DNA from: Siphonodentalium dalli
Taxonomy: Eukaryota; Mollusca; Scaphopoda; Gadilida; Siphonodentaliidae
DNA length: 64,000 nucleotides
Direction of reading: 5' to 3'
NCBI GenBank assembly: GCA_032622095.1
Contig: CP136061.1
Location: 122,462,754 to 122,526,753, forward strand
The notes under the pieces were generated by a model. It did no database searches. It saw only the letters and a list, made by a program, of their open reading frames with translations, and was not told the DNA's origin. Below are positions 21,392 through 33,900 of this stretch, one piece after another. Made by a program: the position numbers and the translations under genes. Position 1 is the stretch's first letter. Each line of letters opens with the position of its first letter.

Positions 21392-22831
21392 TAGGGCTGT
21401 CAGCCTGTCACTATTAAGCCTATAGTCGAGTAGTGCCCCAATAGATTATGTACATAGTTAACAATTTTCCATATTCTACCACTGATGATTAATGGTGGAC
21501 TATATCGTCATGCATTGGGTAGTCCATTGTATTAAACCATGAATATTGATGTTATAATTCTATTAATGCTCTTAACTGTTCAAGTAGTAGTGAAACAGTA
21601 GTGAAAACAGGTGCTTGGTTAATTAGGGTTTACTATCATTTCAGCTGCTGCACCATTTGTTGACATTGTCAGTTTTGTGGGTGGAGAAAAGACCATGTAG
21701 AAGGTTTATTTCTCAAGGAAATCATTCCACTGAACCACAAACCCCCATGGAGGCGGGGGAGCAACTGAAAACTTTGAATAGATAGTCAAATCAAGTTACC
21801 TTCCCAATGCGTGGTTCACAAATCTGTGCTTATAATGAATCAAACCAAAATTCATGGGAACCATTGGGTATGATTTTAATTGATTATGTTCAGAAATAAT
21901 CGACCATAAAAATTGGATAATCGTAACAGCCCAGAACAAAACTCATTCTTTGGTCACCAGTACTAAGCATATGTATTTTTTCAACACTTTGCTAACTGAA
22001 TACTTGCGGGCATGTAGATACTCGATTCCCATTGAGTCATTTGTAGGGATATTCAGCCAATAAGTTTACAAATAGCTTTGTGTGTTGAACTAACAGCTCA
22101 ATATCACTACAAATGAATCCTTAGCATGTTTCTCTGTCAAATGTCGGCTAAAGCGGCGTTCAGACAAATCAATTGCGTACGTTGCATTGGTGCGTACATT
22201 GGGATGACGAGATCCATTGACTGCATTAAACTCTTCACACTGGAGAGTATGCTGCATTAAAACTCAGACCTTCCTTTTAGTAATCGCAGCTAATGATTCG
22301 TTATTGGGCTAAATGCAATATTTCACATATCTGCAATAAATGAATGCTACAACAATGTGAAACCTCTCTAATTCCAACAACTAACAGTTTATTGACATAA
22401 ATACAAATTGATTTTCCTTTGCATCGAAGACAACAGCCATCTTTTTTGATTGAAAACAATAAATTTCATGATGAATGTGATTAATTATCATTCAAGGTAT
22501 GCATTACGGCTTTGTGTTATGTTGAAAGTTGAATCTCTCCATTGAGTGCATTAATGTATGAACACCTTAGTGTTATTAGCTGTAATCCAATTTCAACGCA
22601 ACTCATGCAACAGACGCAATAAATTCATTTGAAAACTCCTTTATAGTATTTGAACATCCCTACCAACTGAGATTGGACCACTTCAATGAATACCTCTATA
22701 ACTATTAAAAGGGATAATCCATTTAGTAATGAAAAGTATTAAATAATTAATAGGTTAAAAGTGACTGAATATTATAACCCAGCAAGCACATGAGGTTAAG
22801 ATATAAATGAATTTTATATTTACAGAGCAAA
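21392..22831. other. Gene-free stretch
   Basis: Non-repetitive looking AT-rich DNA. Phrases at about 22150-22620 ('gaatgcattaa', 'gttgaatctctccattg') recur at about 29250-29590, so both belong to an unnamed repeat; no ends were identified. Confidence 0.35.
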
Positions 22832-23043
22832 TTACTCTTCTGATATGTCTGAAAGGTGCCAAAAAACATTTGGTACTGTTATATGATGTGTTTTATTGGG
22901 GTGTAAAACATATGACCCAATTGGAAATTGACAAATCAGCAAACGGGATTCATTGTAAAGCACACCAGCTACATTGTATGTAAAAGTAAGAACAATTCTG
23001 GTTTCAGTTGATATTGATACTGGTATGTTCAATCTCTCTGTAG
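22832..23043 (-). CDS. Possible orphan terminal exon
   Basis: On the minus strand 'ctaccgactacag' could be an acceptor for an open frame of about 69 codons ending ISEE-stop. The peptide is beta-prone with NES and NKT triplets and one cysteine. No partner exon was found, and it could be chance in AT-rich DNA. Confidence 0.22.
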
Positions 23044-23720
23044 TCGGTAGGTACATGTATACAAGTGAACCTTATGCAGTTTACAAATGATTAAGATAAG
23101 TAATACAATACAAAATGATGTTAATAAAAACAAAATATGCAACAACAATTTAGTGGCCATTTTGGTAGCCACTTGGAGCCACCTAGTCACCAATATTGTA
23201 ATTATATGCGGTTAATGTAACTTGATCTATATATAGAATTTGCAATAGCAAATCTGGTCCCATTTGAAGTTGAATTCTATTGAGGTTCAGTTACACATGT
23301 GCAACTGGTAACTAGCTAATGCCAATGAATGTCACCTCACTCACATCGCCATTGATGCTACATGTATCTGTCTATTCAGTTTAGAGCTTTTGTGTCTGGC
23401 ATGTAAGAAATTTTGTTGCAAAGATGAATAATCCAATTAGTGGTGGATGAAATGCAGATAATTAGAGAATGTGATTCATCTGTGTAGAAAGATTTTATTT
23501 TGAATAAAGCCAATACATGTACACCACAGTGACATCAATCGAGTGTCAGTAGCTTGTCATTTACATGATTTCCTACACAGTGGGCTTGATGTCTAATTGA
23601 ATCGTTTGGTATGGATCTCTATAGCAATACCATAGTATCACATGTTACCAAACTAACATGTAACTGAACCTTGCTACAACATGCTTCGCAGCTTGTGAAG
23701 CAATTGATGAAAAAAACTGC

Positions 23721-24627
23721 TTAAAGGGGGACTGCACTCAAATTTCCAGTATTTGAGGGCTTTGTTTAACCTGAAGTAATAACACAAACTTTACTAATAT
23801 GACAAGTGTGAGTACTATTAAATGGAAATGGACATCACTATTGAATAAAACATTTTTGTTGACAAAATCTGCTAACTTTCACTATCTACTGAGTATGAAA
23901 CGACAGGAATAAAAATATTTTATGGATGGTAGCAATACCAGAATAGAATAAATAGAATGCTCATCATCGAGATATTCTCATACATTTTCAGGCAAATGTA
24001 GCAATAAAATGATATATTATATGCGCACTTGTCCCAAAAATTTATTAAAATTATCCTGTAGTCAGCTTGTTGATACACATCTTAACATAGATTTTTACAG
24101 GATGTGTGCTAAATGTTACCTAATCCACATCCATTAATTGTGGTTTTGCCGCGTATATAGGAACTTCTTGCAGAACATAACCTACTAAATGACTGGCAGT
24201 CAAATACTATTTTAGGTATAATTATCATATAAGCGAGATCACTGAGTCGCTACCATATTGGTTCCATCCAGCCCCCATTCCATGGTTTATGTGCTGCAGG
24301 TAAAAGTTCTGAAATAACATTCCGTATATGGAGTTTTGAATATTAATGACAAATATACAAAATATCCAAAAGCTCCATATATGAAAAGCTACTCCAGAAT
24401 TTTGTCCTATAGCACTGATTGCAGGGAACGGGGATGGATGGATCCAATATGGTAGCGACTCGGTGATCCCGCTTATTATTATCTGCAGTTCTTTGTATAA
24501 TAGTACGTGGGTGCACTTTGCATACATCCTCAACTCAAATTTATTTATTTGTTTCATATTTACTGTTGGATATATTAGAAGTTATTTATAGTACAAATGG
24601 GTTGGATTTAAGTACAGTCCCCTTTAA
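23721..24627. mobile_element. TTAA-flanked 0.9-kb element with internal inverted repeat
   Basis: Starts TTAAAGGGGGACTGCACTC and ends 'tacagtcccctttaa'. Near the right end the phrase 'gtcgctaccatattgg' (about 24247) is mirrored by 'ccaatatggtagcgac' (about 24446), making a second hairpin. AAGG termini with TTAA flanks fit a Kolobok-like group; non-coding. Confidence 0.75.
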
Positions 24628-25590
24628 CATAAAATGTTACATGTATATACCATTAGAAATTTAACACAAAGCAAAGCAGGAGTAAATTAATATCATAACA
24701 TGATGCACAAAATTTGGATTTAGTGGAGTAAGAATATGAACTAAAAATAAAAAGCCGAGCACAAGCTGTATAATGTGTATAACATGCATGACAAGGGCAT
24801 ATAACAGTCATGCATAATGTATGCAAGATCTTAACAGCACTTACTGAAATGAATTCAATAGGGAATTTGCCTTTGATGTTAAAGTCCCACTTAATTTTCA
24901 AGCCTAAAGATAAATCTAGAAATTTATCACTTTTGTGACATCAATGTGATCACAATATATTGTATAATACTTGATATACCGGTACTTTATAAATACATTG
25001 ATTTTACATACCATGATAGGATTTACCGAAATCATATATCACACTTTATTGCTATAATGCAAGCCTGATTATAGTGTGCCTGCCATTAGCAGAATAAGGG
25101 CTAGTATCACTAAATTCACACTCTGGCGACCTCATTCTGCTTAAGCCTCATCTTCTCTGGACACATTGCATAATCGAGGTTCCAAATTGGTGTACATCAC
25201 AATATTCACCATTTGGGAACTTTTCGATGTTTTAGAGGGACAGAAAATTGAGCAATAATTATTTTGATACTGTTTTCAAAAACAAAATGACATTCTTTGG
25301 TGTATATAAACATCTAAAGTTTTTTGTCACTTTTGTTTTTCATCATTTTCCTGTGGAAAACATCAAAATAAACTGTTTCCTTAATTTCTGTATGTTATTG
25401 TTGGAACTGAAGGTGTAAAATCCTGAATACATATAATACATTTATGTACTTATCACATAGGTCTCAAGTTGGATGCTTGAAATATCAATGTCATGTTATA
25501 TTATTATTTGAGTGGTCCCTGGTTCATAAGCATTAATAACACTCTACATGTACACAGGACTCTGAACACTACCATAAATAGAATATCTTG
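24628..25590. other. Decayed repeats, no gene
   Basis: Includes an isolated TTAA-element end at about 24880 ('ttaaagtcccacttaatttt') and a partial family A half-element at about 25085-25175 ('tcactaaattcacactctgg', 'cctcattctgcttaagcctc'). Nothing coding. Confidence 0.5.
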
Positions 25591-25593
25591 ATT

Positions 25594-26045
25594 TAAAGGG
25601 ACTCAAGGCTTTCTGAAGTGGAAATAACATAACAGTTTGTAAAACTATCACAAACAAGTACATGTAAAAATATATTGACTAGTTTGACTTTGTTCTATTT
25701 TTTTCATTATTAATTACTCTCCAATAAGTCCAATTAGTCCAATAAGATACCCAAGTTTAATCAAAACTTGATAGCAAACATTTGCATAAGGTCAAAGCAA
25801 TGACAAAAATTCTGAAAATCATATTTAGACTAAAATATTAGAACTTACTGCACAATTATGAATGTTTGTAGACAAATCACTGTAACAGTTTTGTTTGCAT
25901 AATAATGGTTTCAACATACGAAATTTGATAATTGGAGAACTATTAATAATGAATATAAGAATAAAGTTTATCTATTTCTCCATGTTCTTCTTAGTGGTGA
26001 TGTTTTTACAGATTTTAATTTTTTTGCACATTTACCTACTGCGAG
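25594..26045. repeat. Dispersed repeat copy with unoccupied family A site
   Basis: Counterpart of 1172-1890. At 25686-25693 it has a single GACTTTGT where the other copy carries the MITE between two GACTTTGT octamers. Confidence 0.65.
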
Positions 26046-26339
26046 TGACTTGGGGCCCCTTTAGATGCTATTCTCATCATGTTTCAATACATCCTACAAC
26101 CCTTGTCATGGTTAATGGACAAGTGAATGGACACTCACAACTAGAAAGCCCTGAAGAGGAGGGTTTGGTTTAGATTCTCATCTGGTTCTTTGTGGGAACA
26201 GTTTTGTCAAATGTTTTGAAAAATGGCTCATAAAATTCACAAAAGGACAAAACATTGACCACAAGATTTTCTTGTCAGAATTATATTGACCAGTGCAAAC
26301 AATGGTCATGGAACATTTTGTTATATATATATATATATA

Positions 26340-26683
26340 CCGCTATACTTAAAGTAATTGACCACCAATAACGTGGTGTCACCCCGTTAATATGGCGGTA
26401 CTATACCGCGGTATCCTCCAATACCGCGGTACTGATACCGCTTGTTAATGCGAACAAGTATGTGTGAGTAAATACCTCCCCTCAAAGAGTTCCATGAAAA
26501 TCACCGCGGTATTCAACAAAATTAATGCGGTGCCTGCTAAAAGACCGCGGTATCATTATCGCCCAATACCGTAACTCCACCGCCATGACCGTCTCGATAC
26601 CGCTACCGTTTATTACCGGTATCACCGTGGTCATGACCGGGGTATCACCCCGTTTTTCTGGTCAATTACTTTGAGAATAGCGG
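26340..26683. mobile_element. MITE with CCGCTAT ends and repeated CCGCGGTAT
   Basis: Left 'ccgctatacttaaagtaatt' is mirrored at the right by 'aattactttgagaatagcgg'. The interior contains many copies of the self-complementary word ataCCGCGGtat and related 'accgcggta'. The left end abuts a (TA)n run. No ORF. Confidence 0.75.
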
Positions 26684-26689
26684 TACATA

Positions 26690-26861
26690 CAGTAAAGCTC
26701 TAACTTTTCAGGATTTAGTCGGAAATATGGCTTGTTGCCATTCATCGGAAAGCTCTCGCTGAGAGCTGATGAATGGCAACAAGCCATATTTCCAACTAAA
26801 TCCTGAAAAGTTACCCATAATTCTGCTGTGGTTAAGAGGTCAATTAATTAGAGCATTACTG
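26690..26861. mobile_element. Family B hairpin MITE (copy 4, left arm shortened)
   Basis: Begins CAGTAAAGCTC then jumps straight to 'taacttttcaggattta', so about 40 bases of the left arm are deleted; the right arm is complete. It sits 6 bp from the CCGCTAT element. Confidence 0.8.
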
Positions 26862-27732
26862 TATATTGTTTGACCTATGAGCCAGGGACTGTACAATACA
26901 TTCTCAGATCAGTATCAAAATACAGGCAGACTGTATGATATTTGCATAAAATTAGAAGTGGGAAGTCAATTTCCAGCTACAGGAAAATCCATGAATTCAA
27001 GATATTCTATTTGGGACGAAAACATAGGATCAAGACTTCCTTGCTCTATGAAGTCCCACATTGTATTGAATTTGTTGGGACACACAATATATATATCAGG
27101 CATCTTGTTAGTAACAAACTGATATTAAAAACTTGATGATAAAAGGGTCCATTTTTTTAGGGTACTGAAAATAATAAGATATTTGCATTCATTAAAAAAA
27201 CATGACAGTTGGTGATTAACAGTTGAATCGAGTCAAAAAATGAAAAGAAGAAATTTCATGAAAATCTCAAGTTTCACTTCCTTCTCTCAAGACCAGACTC
27301 TTTCGACTGATATGTAATCAGCATTTCCACTAGGGGTATGGGACCTCTATAGCCGAAGAGGGGAGATCTCAGTCCACGCAAATAACTGTAAATATCTAAT
27401 ATTAGTTACGTAAATCTGCCCAACAACGTAACCCAAATTCTGAACATCTACGGTATATAAGTCGATTGATTTAAGGAATCGCAAATGTGATTTTATTTTT
27501 GACAAACTGAGGTTTACATGATCAGTACAAAACGGGGTAGCAACCGTAGCATCATAGTAATCTTTTATTTGACAAGGTAATGGTGACATAACTAGGCAGA
27601 ATCAAACACCATTTTTAGTTAGGTTCACTTCAAAATCATTCAGAATAAGGCAATAACTATTGTCAACATTGGTAAATACAATTATTTTTGTTTATCAATC
27701 CCTGTTGGTTTTATTATATAGTGGGAGATATA

Positions 27733-27945
27733 CAGTAATGCCCTAAATAATCGACTCCTTAACCACAGCAGAATTATGGGTAACTTTTCAGGATTTAGTC
27801 GGAAATATGGCTTGTTGCCATTCATCGGAAAGCTCTCACTGAGAGCTTTCCGATGAATGGCAACAAGCCATATTTCCGATTAAATCCTGAAAAGTTGCCC
27901 ATAATTCTGCTGTGGTTAAGGAGTTGATTATTCAGAGCATTACTG
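27733..27945. mobile_element. Family B hairpin MITE (copy 5, best preserved)
   Basis: TA-CAGTAATGCCC ... inverted ... CATTACTG-TA, with arms of about 100 bp that differ at only a few positions. Any transcript through it would fold into one long duplex. Confidence 0.88.
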
Positions 27946-28144
27946 TAGGTAATGTAGGCATTAATCAGTTTCAGGTATGTGTCAGGGGGGGGCGGGATGT
28001 GGTCTATGGGGAAAGGGACAGTAATAAAGATCCACTGCCCATCTAGCGGAAACCCTAATGTAATACTCAGATCTTCATATTGTAAAGTTGTGAACACTAT
28101 GTGTATGTCTAGATAAGCCCTGGCATCAAAGTATCTTAAAATTC

Positions 28145-28838
28145 AAGCCTGGATATAGCGTGTCTGACATTTGCAGAATGAGGTCCCCAGAGAGTGAACA
28201 ATAATATTAATAATAATAATAATAATAATCTATCCATTTATTACACACATTATACAGGTACCCCGTTTCAATGCATGGGACAATTATTACCCTGATGAGA
28301 CTAGACACTCAGCAACCATCTACTGCTCCCTGGGGACAAGGGGAGGTAGAGCCACAATGTGGCTAGCACGCTGTTTTGCTGCTCATAATCTGGTACCCTT
28401 TTCTTCGCATTGGGTGTGCAAAACAGACACAGTACGAGCGACCTTGCTCAAGGGTCACCTTGCTCAAGGGTCACAACTTGGCGCGAAATATGAACAACAT
28501 TAATCCGACAATTGCACGTCGATCAATTCGACCAAGTCACTGCTGTGTGAAACTCACATTAGACCAGCGGCGGGCTGCGAACTCAAATCGCTGAGTTGAC
28601 AGCGAAGGCAAGTCCGATGCGCTAACCACTGGACCGCCTCCATTTAGTGACGCTATCACGCACGTTAATTTGAGACTATATATACTTCCCAGAAGATTAG
28701 GCCTAAGCAGAATGAGGTCCCCAGACTGGCCCAGGGTGTTATTTGGTGATGCTAGACCACTGTGCAGGGTAGCATCACTATATTCACCCTCTGGAGACCT
28801 CATTCTGCAAATGTCAGACACACTATTTCAAGGCTTGT
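28145..28838. mobile_element. Family A MITE interrupted by other repeats
   Basis: The left end CAAGCCTGGATATAG with 'cagaatgaggtccccaga' and the right end 'cactatttcaaggcttg' bound a family A element. Bases 28201-28640 inside it are foreign: a short (TAA)n tract at about 28202-28230 and a SINE-like sequence. The usual spacer resumes at about 28645. Confidence 0.65.
28240..28642 (-). repeat. tRNA-derived SINE-like insert
   Basis: Reading the minus strand from 28642: GGCGGTCCAGTGGTTAGCGC (D-arm/A-box-like), then about 40 bases on GAGTTCGCAGCCC (B-box-like) and 'gccgcc', which could pair with the 5' GGCGG. This is tRNA-like but imperfect. The tail runs to a (TAA)n tract at the low-coordinate end, as in many SINEs. 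Confidence 0.55.
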
Positions 28839-28870
28839 TAGTATCAATGAAATGGGATATTTTGAACAAT

Positions 28871-29055
28871 TTAACCCTTTCAGTGCCAAGTCCGATTTTT
28901 GTATCAACCCAAATTTCCTTGATCATTTTTCAAATTTATTGATTATAATGTGATATATTGATGGAATGTATCACATTAATATAATAATAAATTTGAAAAA
29001 TGATCAAGGAAATATGGGTTGATACAAAAATCCGACTTGGCACTGAAAGGGATAA
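28871..29055. mobile_element. TTAA-type hairpin MITE, 'cactgaaaggg' family
   Basis: Left TTAACCCTTTCAGTGCCAAG; the right arm is the inverse, ending 'cactgaaagggataa', where one base of the TTAA has changed. Arms of about 75 bp surround 'tgatggaatgtatcacatta'. Relative at 19965-20082. Confidence 0.75.
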
Positions 29056-30015
29056 GAAACATCGTTTCAAAACCAGATCAGGTATCAAGACGTACAACCT
29101 GGAATCCCTATGTCTTTTGGCTGTGTAAACATTACATAACAATCATTAGCAATTGAAATGCTCAAAATACTAAAACAACACTGTGCGGATTTCAATCAAT
29201 ACATTTGATCCTGTGGATGGCTGGAAACAGATTAACAACCTTATTAAGTAGCGATCAGACGAATCTGTTGCGTTGATACTATCCATTGTCTACGTTAAAA
29301 TGTTCATGCACGATTAATAATTCGAAGGCAGCCGCCATATTCTATTGATTGAATCCAAGAAACATCATGACGAAGACCATATATTGCAGAACGTTGTGTT
29401 GAAAATAGAATTATGCCTTACGTTTGCTTTGAAAATAGAATCTCTCCATTGTGTGTGTTAACGGATACATCATAATGGATGCATCAGAGCCATCTGAACG
29501 CCTTTAATAGTATTATTGTCTGTAATACAATTTCGATGCAACAGACTCATCTGAATGCATTACACAGTGTAATTTGAAAATAGGTCCTTGACAGATGAAA
29601 GCTAGCAAATGGATGTATAGCAATGGCATACAAATCATGGCACAATTGAAGAAAATATCTAATACTCAAATTAAAAGAATCAGTAAATAATTTTCCTATC
29701 AACAATAACCCTCATTTAAAAGTTATGGCAATCGGTAGCCTTTAGTCAGATTGACAAGAAAACTGAATTCAGAACGAATTATTTGATTTGATTTCAAAAC
29801 CTTTTCAAGCTATTGGTTCCAAGCGTCATAAGCAAATCATATACAATAGCTAAAAAAAAAAAAAATTACTAGTGCAGTTCTTCAATAGTATTTTTCCTCT
29901 GAATTTCATAGTAGGGCGGTTTAGAACAAGAACTTCCAACTTCAAATTTGAGCTGCTGTCAGCTACCAATGGTTAGACGATGCATATGAATGCCAGACGT
30001 TCTCAGATACATGTA
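29056..30015. other. Gene-free stretch
   Basis: Includes phrases shared with about 22150-22620 and an A13 run near 29852. No exon seen. Confidence 0.35.
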
Positions 30016-30225
30016 CAGTAATGCCCTAATTAATCGACTGCTTAACCATAGCAGAATTATGGGTAACTTTTCAGGATTTAGTCGGAAATATGGCTTGTTG
30101 CCATTCATCGGAACCCCGAGAGCTTTCCGATGAATGGCAACAAGCCATATTTCCGACTAAATCCTGAAAAGTTACCCATAATTCTGCTGTGGTTATAAAG
30201 CAGTCGATTAATTAGGGCATTACTG
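30016..30225. mobile_element. Family B hairpin MITE (copy 6)
   Basis: TA-CAGTAATGCCC at the left, GGGCATTACTG-TA at the right, complementary arms throughout. It lies about 430 bp beyond the stop codon of the ATPase beta gene. Confidence 0.85.
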
Positions 30226-30333
30226 TATTAATAAAGATGGAACATATTATCCTTACACGAAAAACTCTAGCGATTGACTCAATCGGGTGGCTGTAAGTTC
30301 TCAATCTAATCATCACTGTCTTCATGATACACA

Positions 30334-30621
30334 GGCCTCAAAATATGGTGCTGGACAATTACAGAATGAGGTCCCCACAGGGTGAAAACTTTCTAAAGTA
30401 GTTTCTAAAGAAACCCCCAAAAAAACTGTTTAATTTGAAAATAAAGAAACTTTCCAAAGATGAGGCCTAAGCAGAATGCATTTCCAAAGATGAGGCCTAA
30501 GCAGAATGTGGTCCCCAGAGGGTGAATTTAGTAATGCTAGTCTGCTGTGTAGGGAAGCGTCACTATATTCACCATCTGGAGACCTTATTCTGCAAATGTC
30601 CGGTACCACATTTTGAGGCCT
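30334..30621. mobile_element. Family A-related MITE with variant ends
   Basis: The inner GAGGTCCCC...GAATTTAGT palindrome is shared with family A, but the outer arms read 'ggcctcaaaatatggtgctgg' (left) and 'ccggtaccacattttgaggcc' (right). A short direct repeat 'tttccaaagatgaggcctaa' occurs twice at about 30452-30500. Confidence 0.6.
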
Positions 30622-30659
30622 GATGATATGTTATGTTAAGGACCCTAATGTTCCATGCT

Positions 30660-30914
30660 CTACTTACTGAAGTACACCTTGAACCTAGCCGTATACTTCT
30701 CATCATCTGATAAGTTTTTTCCTATTACACGGCATTTTATGCTCACAACTGTTTCTGGTTTGATATGTAGAAATTGGACCATGACCAGTGGAGGTAGATA
30801 CTTAGGATCAGTGGATGCTGGGAAATAGTAAGTTGCAAAGCCTTCATCTGGTTTATATATCACTGCCTCCTGTACTACATGGCTCGGAAATATATTTGCT
30901 TTATCAGCTGCGGT
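30660..30914 (-). CDS. ATP1B: ATP1B exon 5 (C-terminal ectodomain)
   Basis: Acceptor 'ctttcttccacag' (AG at 30916-30915), phase 0, 84 codons then TAG. It holds the most conserved block (YYFPASTDPKYLPPLVMVQF) and Cys297. The bases after the last serine codon read GTAAGTAG, so a donor-like string overlaps the stop. The family's C-terminus ends at the same point, so I take this as the end of the protein. Confidence 0.9.
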   Translation of the reverse strand, partial: TAADKANIFPSHVVQEAVIYKPDEGFATYYFPASTDPKYLPPLVMVQFLHIKPETVVSIKCRVIGKNLSDDEKYTARFKVYFSK

Positions 30915-33900
30915 CTGTGGAAGAAAGAAATAGCATAAAAAGTTAAAGACTTATGGTGGGCTTATTTCAGTAAAGCAAACTATACGAATTAGAAAGATAT
31001 GAAACTGTTAACATCAGTAATTCCGAAAGTTTAGATTATGGCACAATTTCGATGTGGTGTTCTCCCCCTGTATATTGAGACTGGGAGGTATAATAAGGAA
31101 GATTCCGATAAGAGATATTGTTCTGTGTGTGATTGTAGCCAAGCTGAATACGGGACACATTTTCTCCTTAACTGTCAAGGGTATAAACCCATGCGATCAA
31201 AACTGATGTCATATATCGAGATTGAATCTGGACAGACACAATTTAGTGACGTCCGCTTACTTATTCAGCTAATGAATCGGTATCCTCTTCAAGTAGCTAA
31301 ATGCCTTCATAGCACTTATCAAAAAAGACAACATCTTCTCAGCAAAACCTTTTCTATTCCATGAATGTGCACAACAATTATCTTTATTATTTTGTTTTAA
31401 AGTGACTTATAGGCCTTATTGGCCGGGCGTGTTCTTATTTTGTTACTCGACATTGCTATCATCTGTATATGATATGTTTTATATAGTGCTGGGCGGTTTT
31501 TAAGCATAAAAATACCGCGGTAATCTTAAAACCATACCGCGGTATACGGTATTACCGATTATTTCAATTAATCTCTTAAAACCCCTGCTGAGTAGTGATC
31601 GTTTGTTACACAAGTCAACTGTTTTTTGGAGGAAATCAAATAGCTTACAATAAATGAGAAAACACACACATCCAAAACTCCGTTTAAAAAAATCATGGAT
31701 TAACAAACAGTGGCAATGTATCATTTGTTTGCATGCATCATGCATGGATTCATGACAAGGTATGCTGATCTCAAATACAGGTAATAATTTTGAGTTATGG
31801 AAGCATCATTCAGTGGATACACCCAAGAGCTTTGAAATAACCCCCGCTGACTCGCACAGAGCACATGCTGTTAAGTTGATATAGGAATGTTCTGCCAGGT
31901 GTGAATATGTATAATGTTTTTATTAAATGCCGAGAAATATTACTGTCAAGGTATTTAACTAGTAGACTGTTATTCACTACCCGGTTGAATTATTATAAAT
32001 GATACATATAAATTATGAATGTGATCAATCATTCCCACTTGATAACACCCCGGGAAATAATGAGCTGTCCCACGCATTGAGTGGTTTAAAAATAGCTCAG
32101 ATTATAATTGGTATACCGAAATACCGCCCAGCACTAGTTTTATACACTATACACACATGTCACTATAATAAAATATTTGTTTGTTCGTTCATTTGTTATA
32201 TAAGAAAATATATTGGCCTAACAATAATTATGACCTTGACCTTGTAGGTCAGTGCATCTCTTATATATGCGAGGCTCCCTATGAGTACTCAAATATATAA
32301 GAGAATGCATTGGCACAGCATCATTAATGCTAAAACAGCGCAGAAAGGGTTAAATTGTTTTCCTCCTCCTACCCTACCTGTATTCAAAAAAATAATTATC
32401 TGTAAACCAACAAATAAAAATACTTACTTCACCATCACATGAGACTCCAACATAGTCGGGAGAATATCTGTCTTCCAATAACGAGTTGATTGTCTCATTA
32501 TCAGTGTCTCTGCAGAGTGGCTCAGGAACAGTGTTCGGATTCTATTGAAGAATAAAATGAAGAAATAATTTTAAATGTAGGTAATTGCTCAGAATTGCTA
32601 GGTTTTTAAACCCCTCCCCATCTTGATTGTCTAGTCTGACAAAATGCTTGATTTAGCCTGAAAATTTCAGCCGTTATTTACCTACTGTAGACTAACTTCA
32701 TTCAAATTACAAATCTTGTATGTTCATAAACAAATAGCATGGTTTCTAGACCATATTACATACTGAATCTGCCAGATATGTCATGTAAGATTGGCATATA
32801 TGTAGGTGCAGTCGATAATTCAGGCCTTAAAATCAATTAAATTTTGCAAGAATCAAAACGTAGCGTTTCTACAGGGAATAAAGACTTTTTACAAGAATCA
32901 AAATTAGAATCATGATTCTGTTTCTCATCGGATATTGAGGCCTATAATTCAATAACCATAATGGAAACACTAGTTTACCATCAGGAGGAAAACTCAACAA
33001 CGTACTTCCCATCATTAAACAAGTTATTTGTTGACTTTTAGACTTTGATCTCAAAATCATTGTTATTGTCATAAAATAAACTATGAAAGTGTCAATGACA
33101 CTATAGTTCAATTTGGAGATGGGATAATGTCATACATTACAGTCAATGGAGCCATAAGGAATGCAGAAAGTTGAAATGTTTAAATAATACCGGAGATCAC
33201 CCAAAGATCGTATGAGGGATGTGACCTGTAGGTGCGCTAACACATTGTTGATTGATCACAGATGGATTGATGCATACACATAGGATGGATACCAACCCAT
33301 GGCAATAGCTCAAACTTGATATTGTCCAGTTGAGCTAAAAATTGCTCACCGCACCACTTTTGAAGCAAATTTTGATGAAAATCTAGATTTTTTTTATTGT
33401 TGGAGCTGTATGAAAGCAGAAATCATACCAGTTTCAGTGAGAGCATGATACATGGCTGACCATTCGCATAGCCATACAGCTGATGATGTGTGCACATTTC
33501 ACCCAAGCTGTCCAATATCACTCTGCATATTTTATCTGTTTTGTTGCTGTCTGGTGTGCAGTCTTCAAATATTTTGTTGTCCATCTGCTTCCCTAGGGTA
33601 TATCCTGTAAACAAGTGAGATTCACAGATACATTAAAGTCTTCAATGTTACAATAAATACACAGAATGATATGAGCGTGTTAATGGGTTTGCCGATGCGA
33701 GTGAAAGCATGGAATAATAGAAGGAAATGTGCAGCCTCAAGTTCTATCCTTCCACGATCACAAGAGCCACACCAACAAACTCATTAAGACACTCATGTCA
33801 TTCTTTTTTTTAACAGGCCACCCATCCTAAAATCTGTGAATAAAAACAAAAACAGACTTACAAAGTTTATTCAGGCACATGGAGTGCTAATTGATTTGTC

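Noticed and set aside
24225-24557. 110-codon minus-strand ORF
   Set aside because: Lies entirely inside the TTAA-flanked element 23721-24627 and spans its internal inverted repeat.
27347-27589. 80-codon minus-strand ORF (MSPLPCQIKDYYDATV...)
   Set aside because: It looks protein-like, but no splice site, partner exon or recognisable motif was found; chance in AT-rich DNA cannot be excluded.
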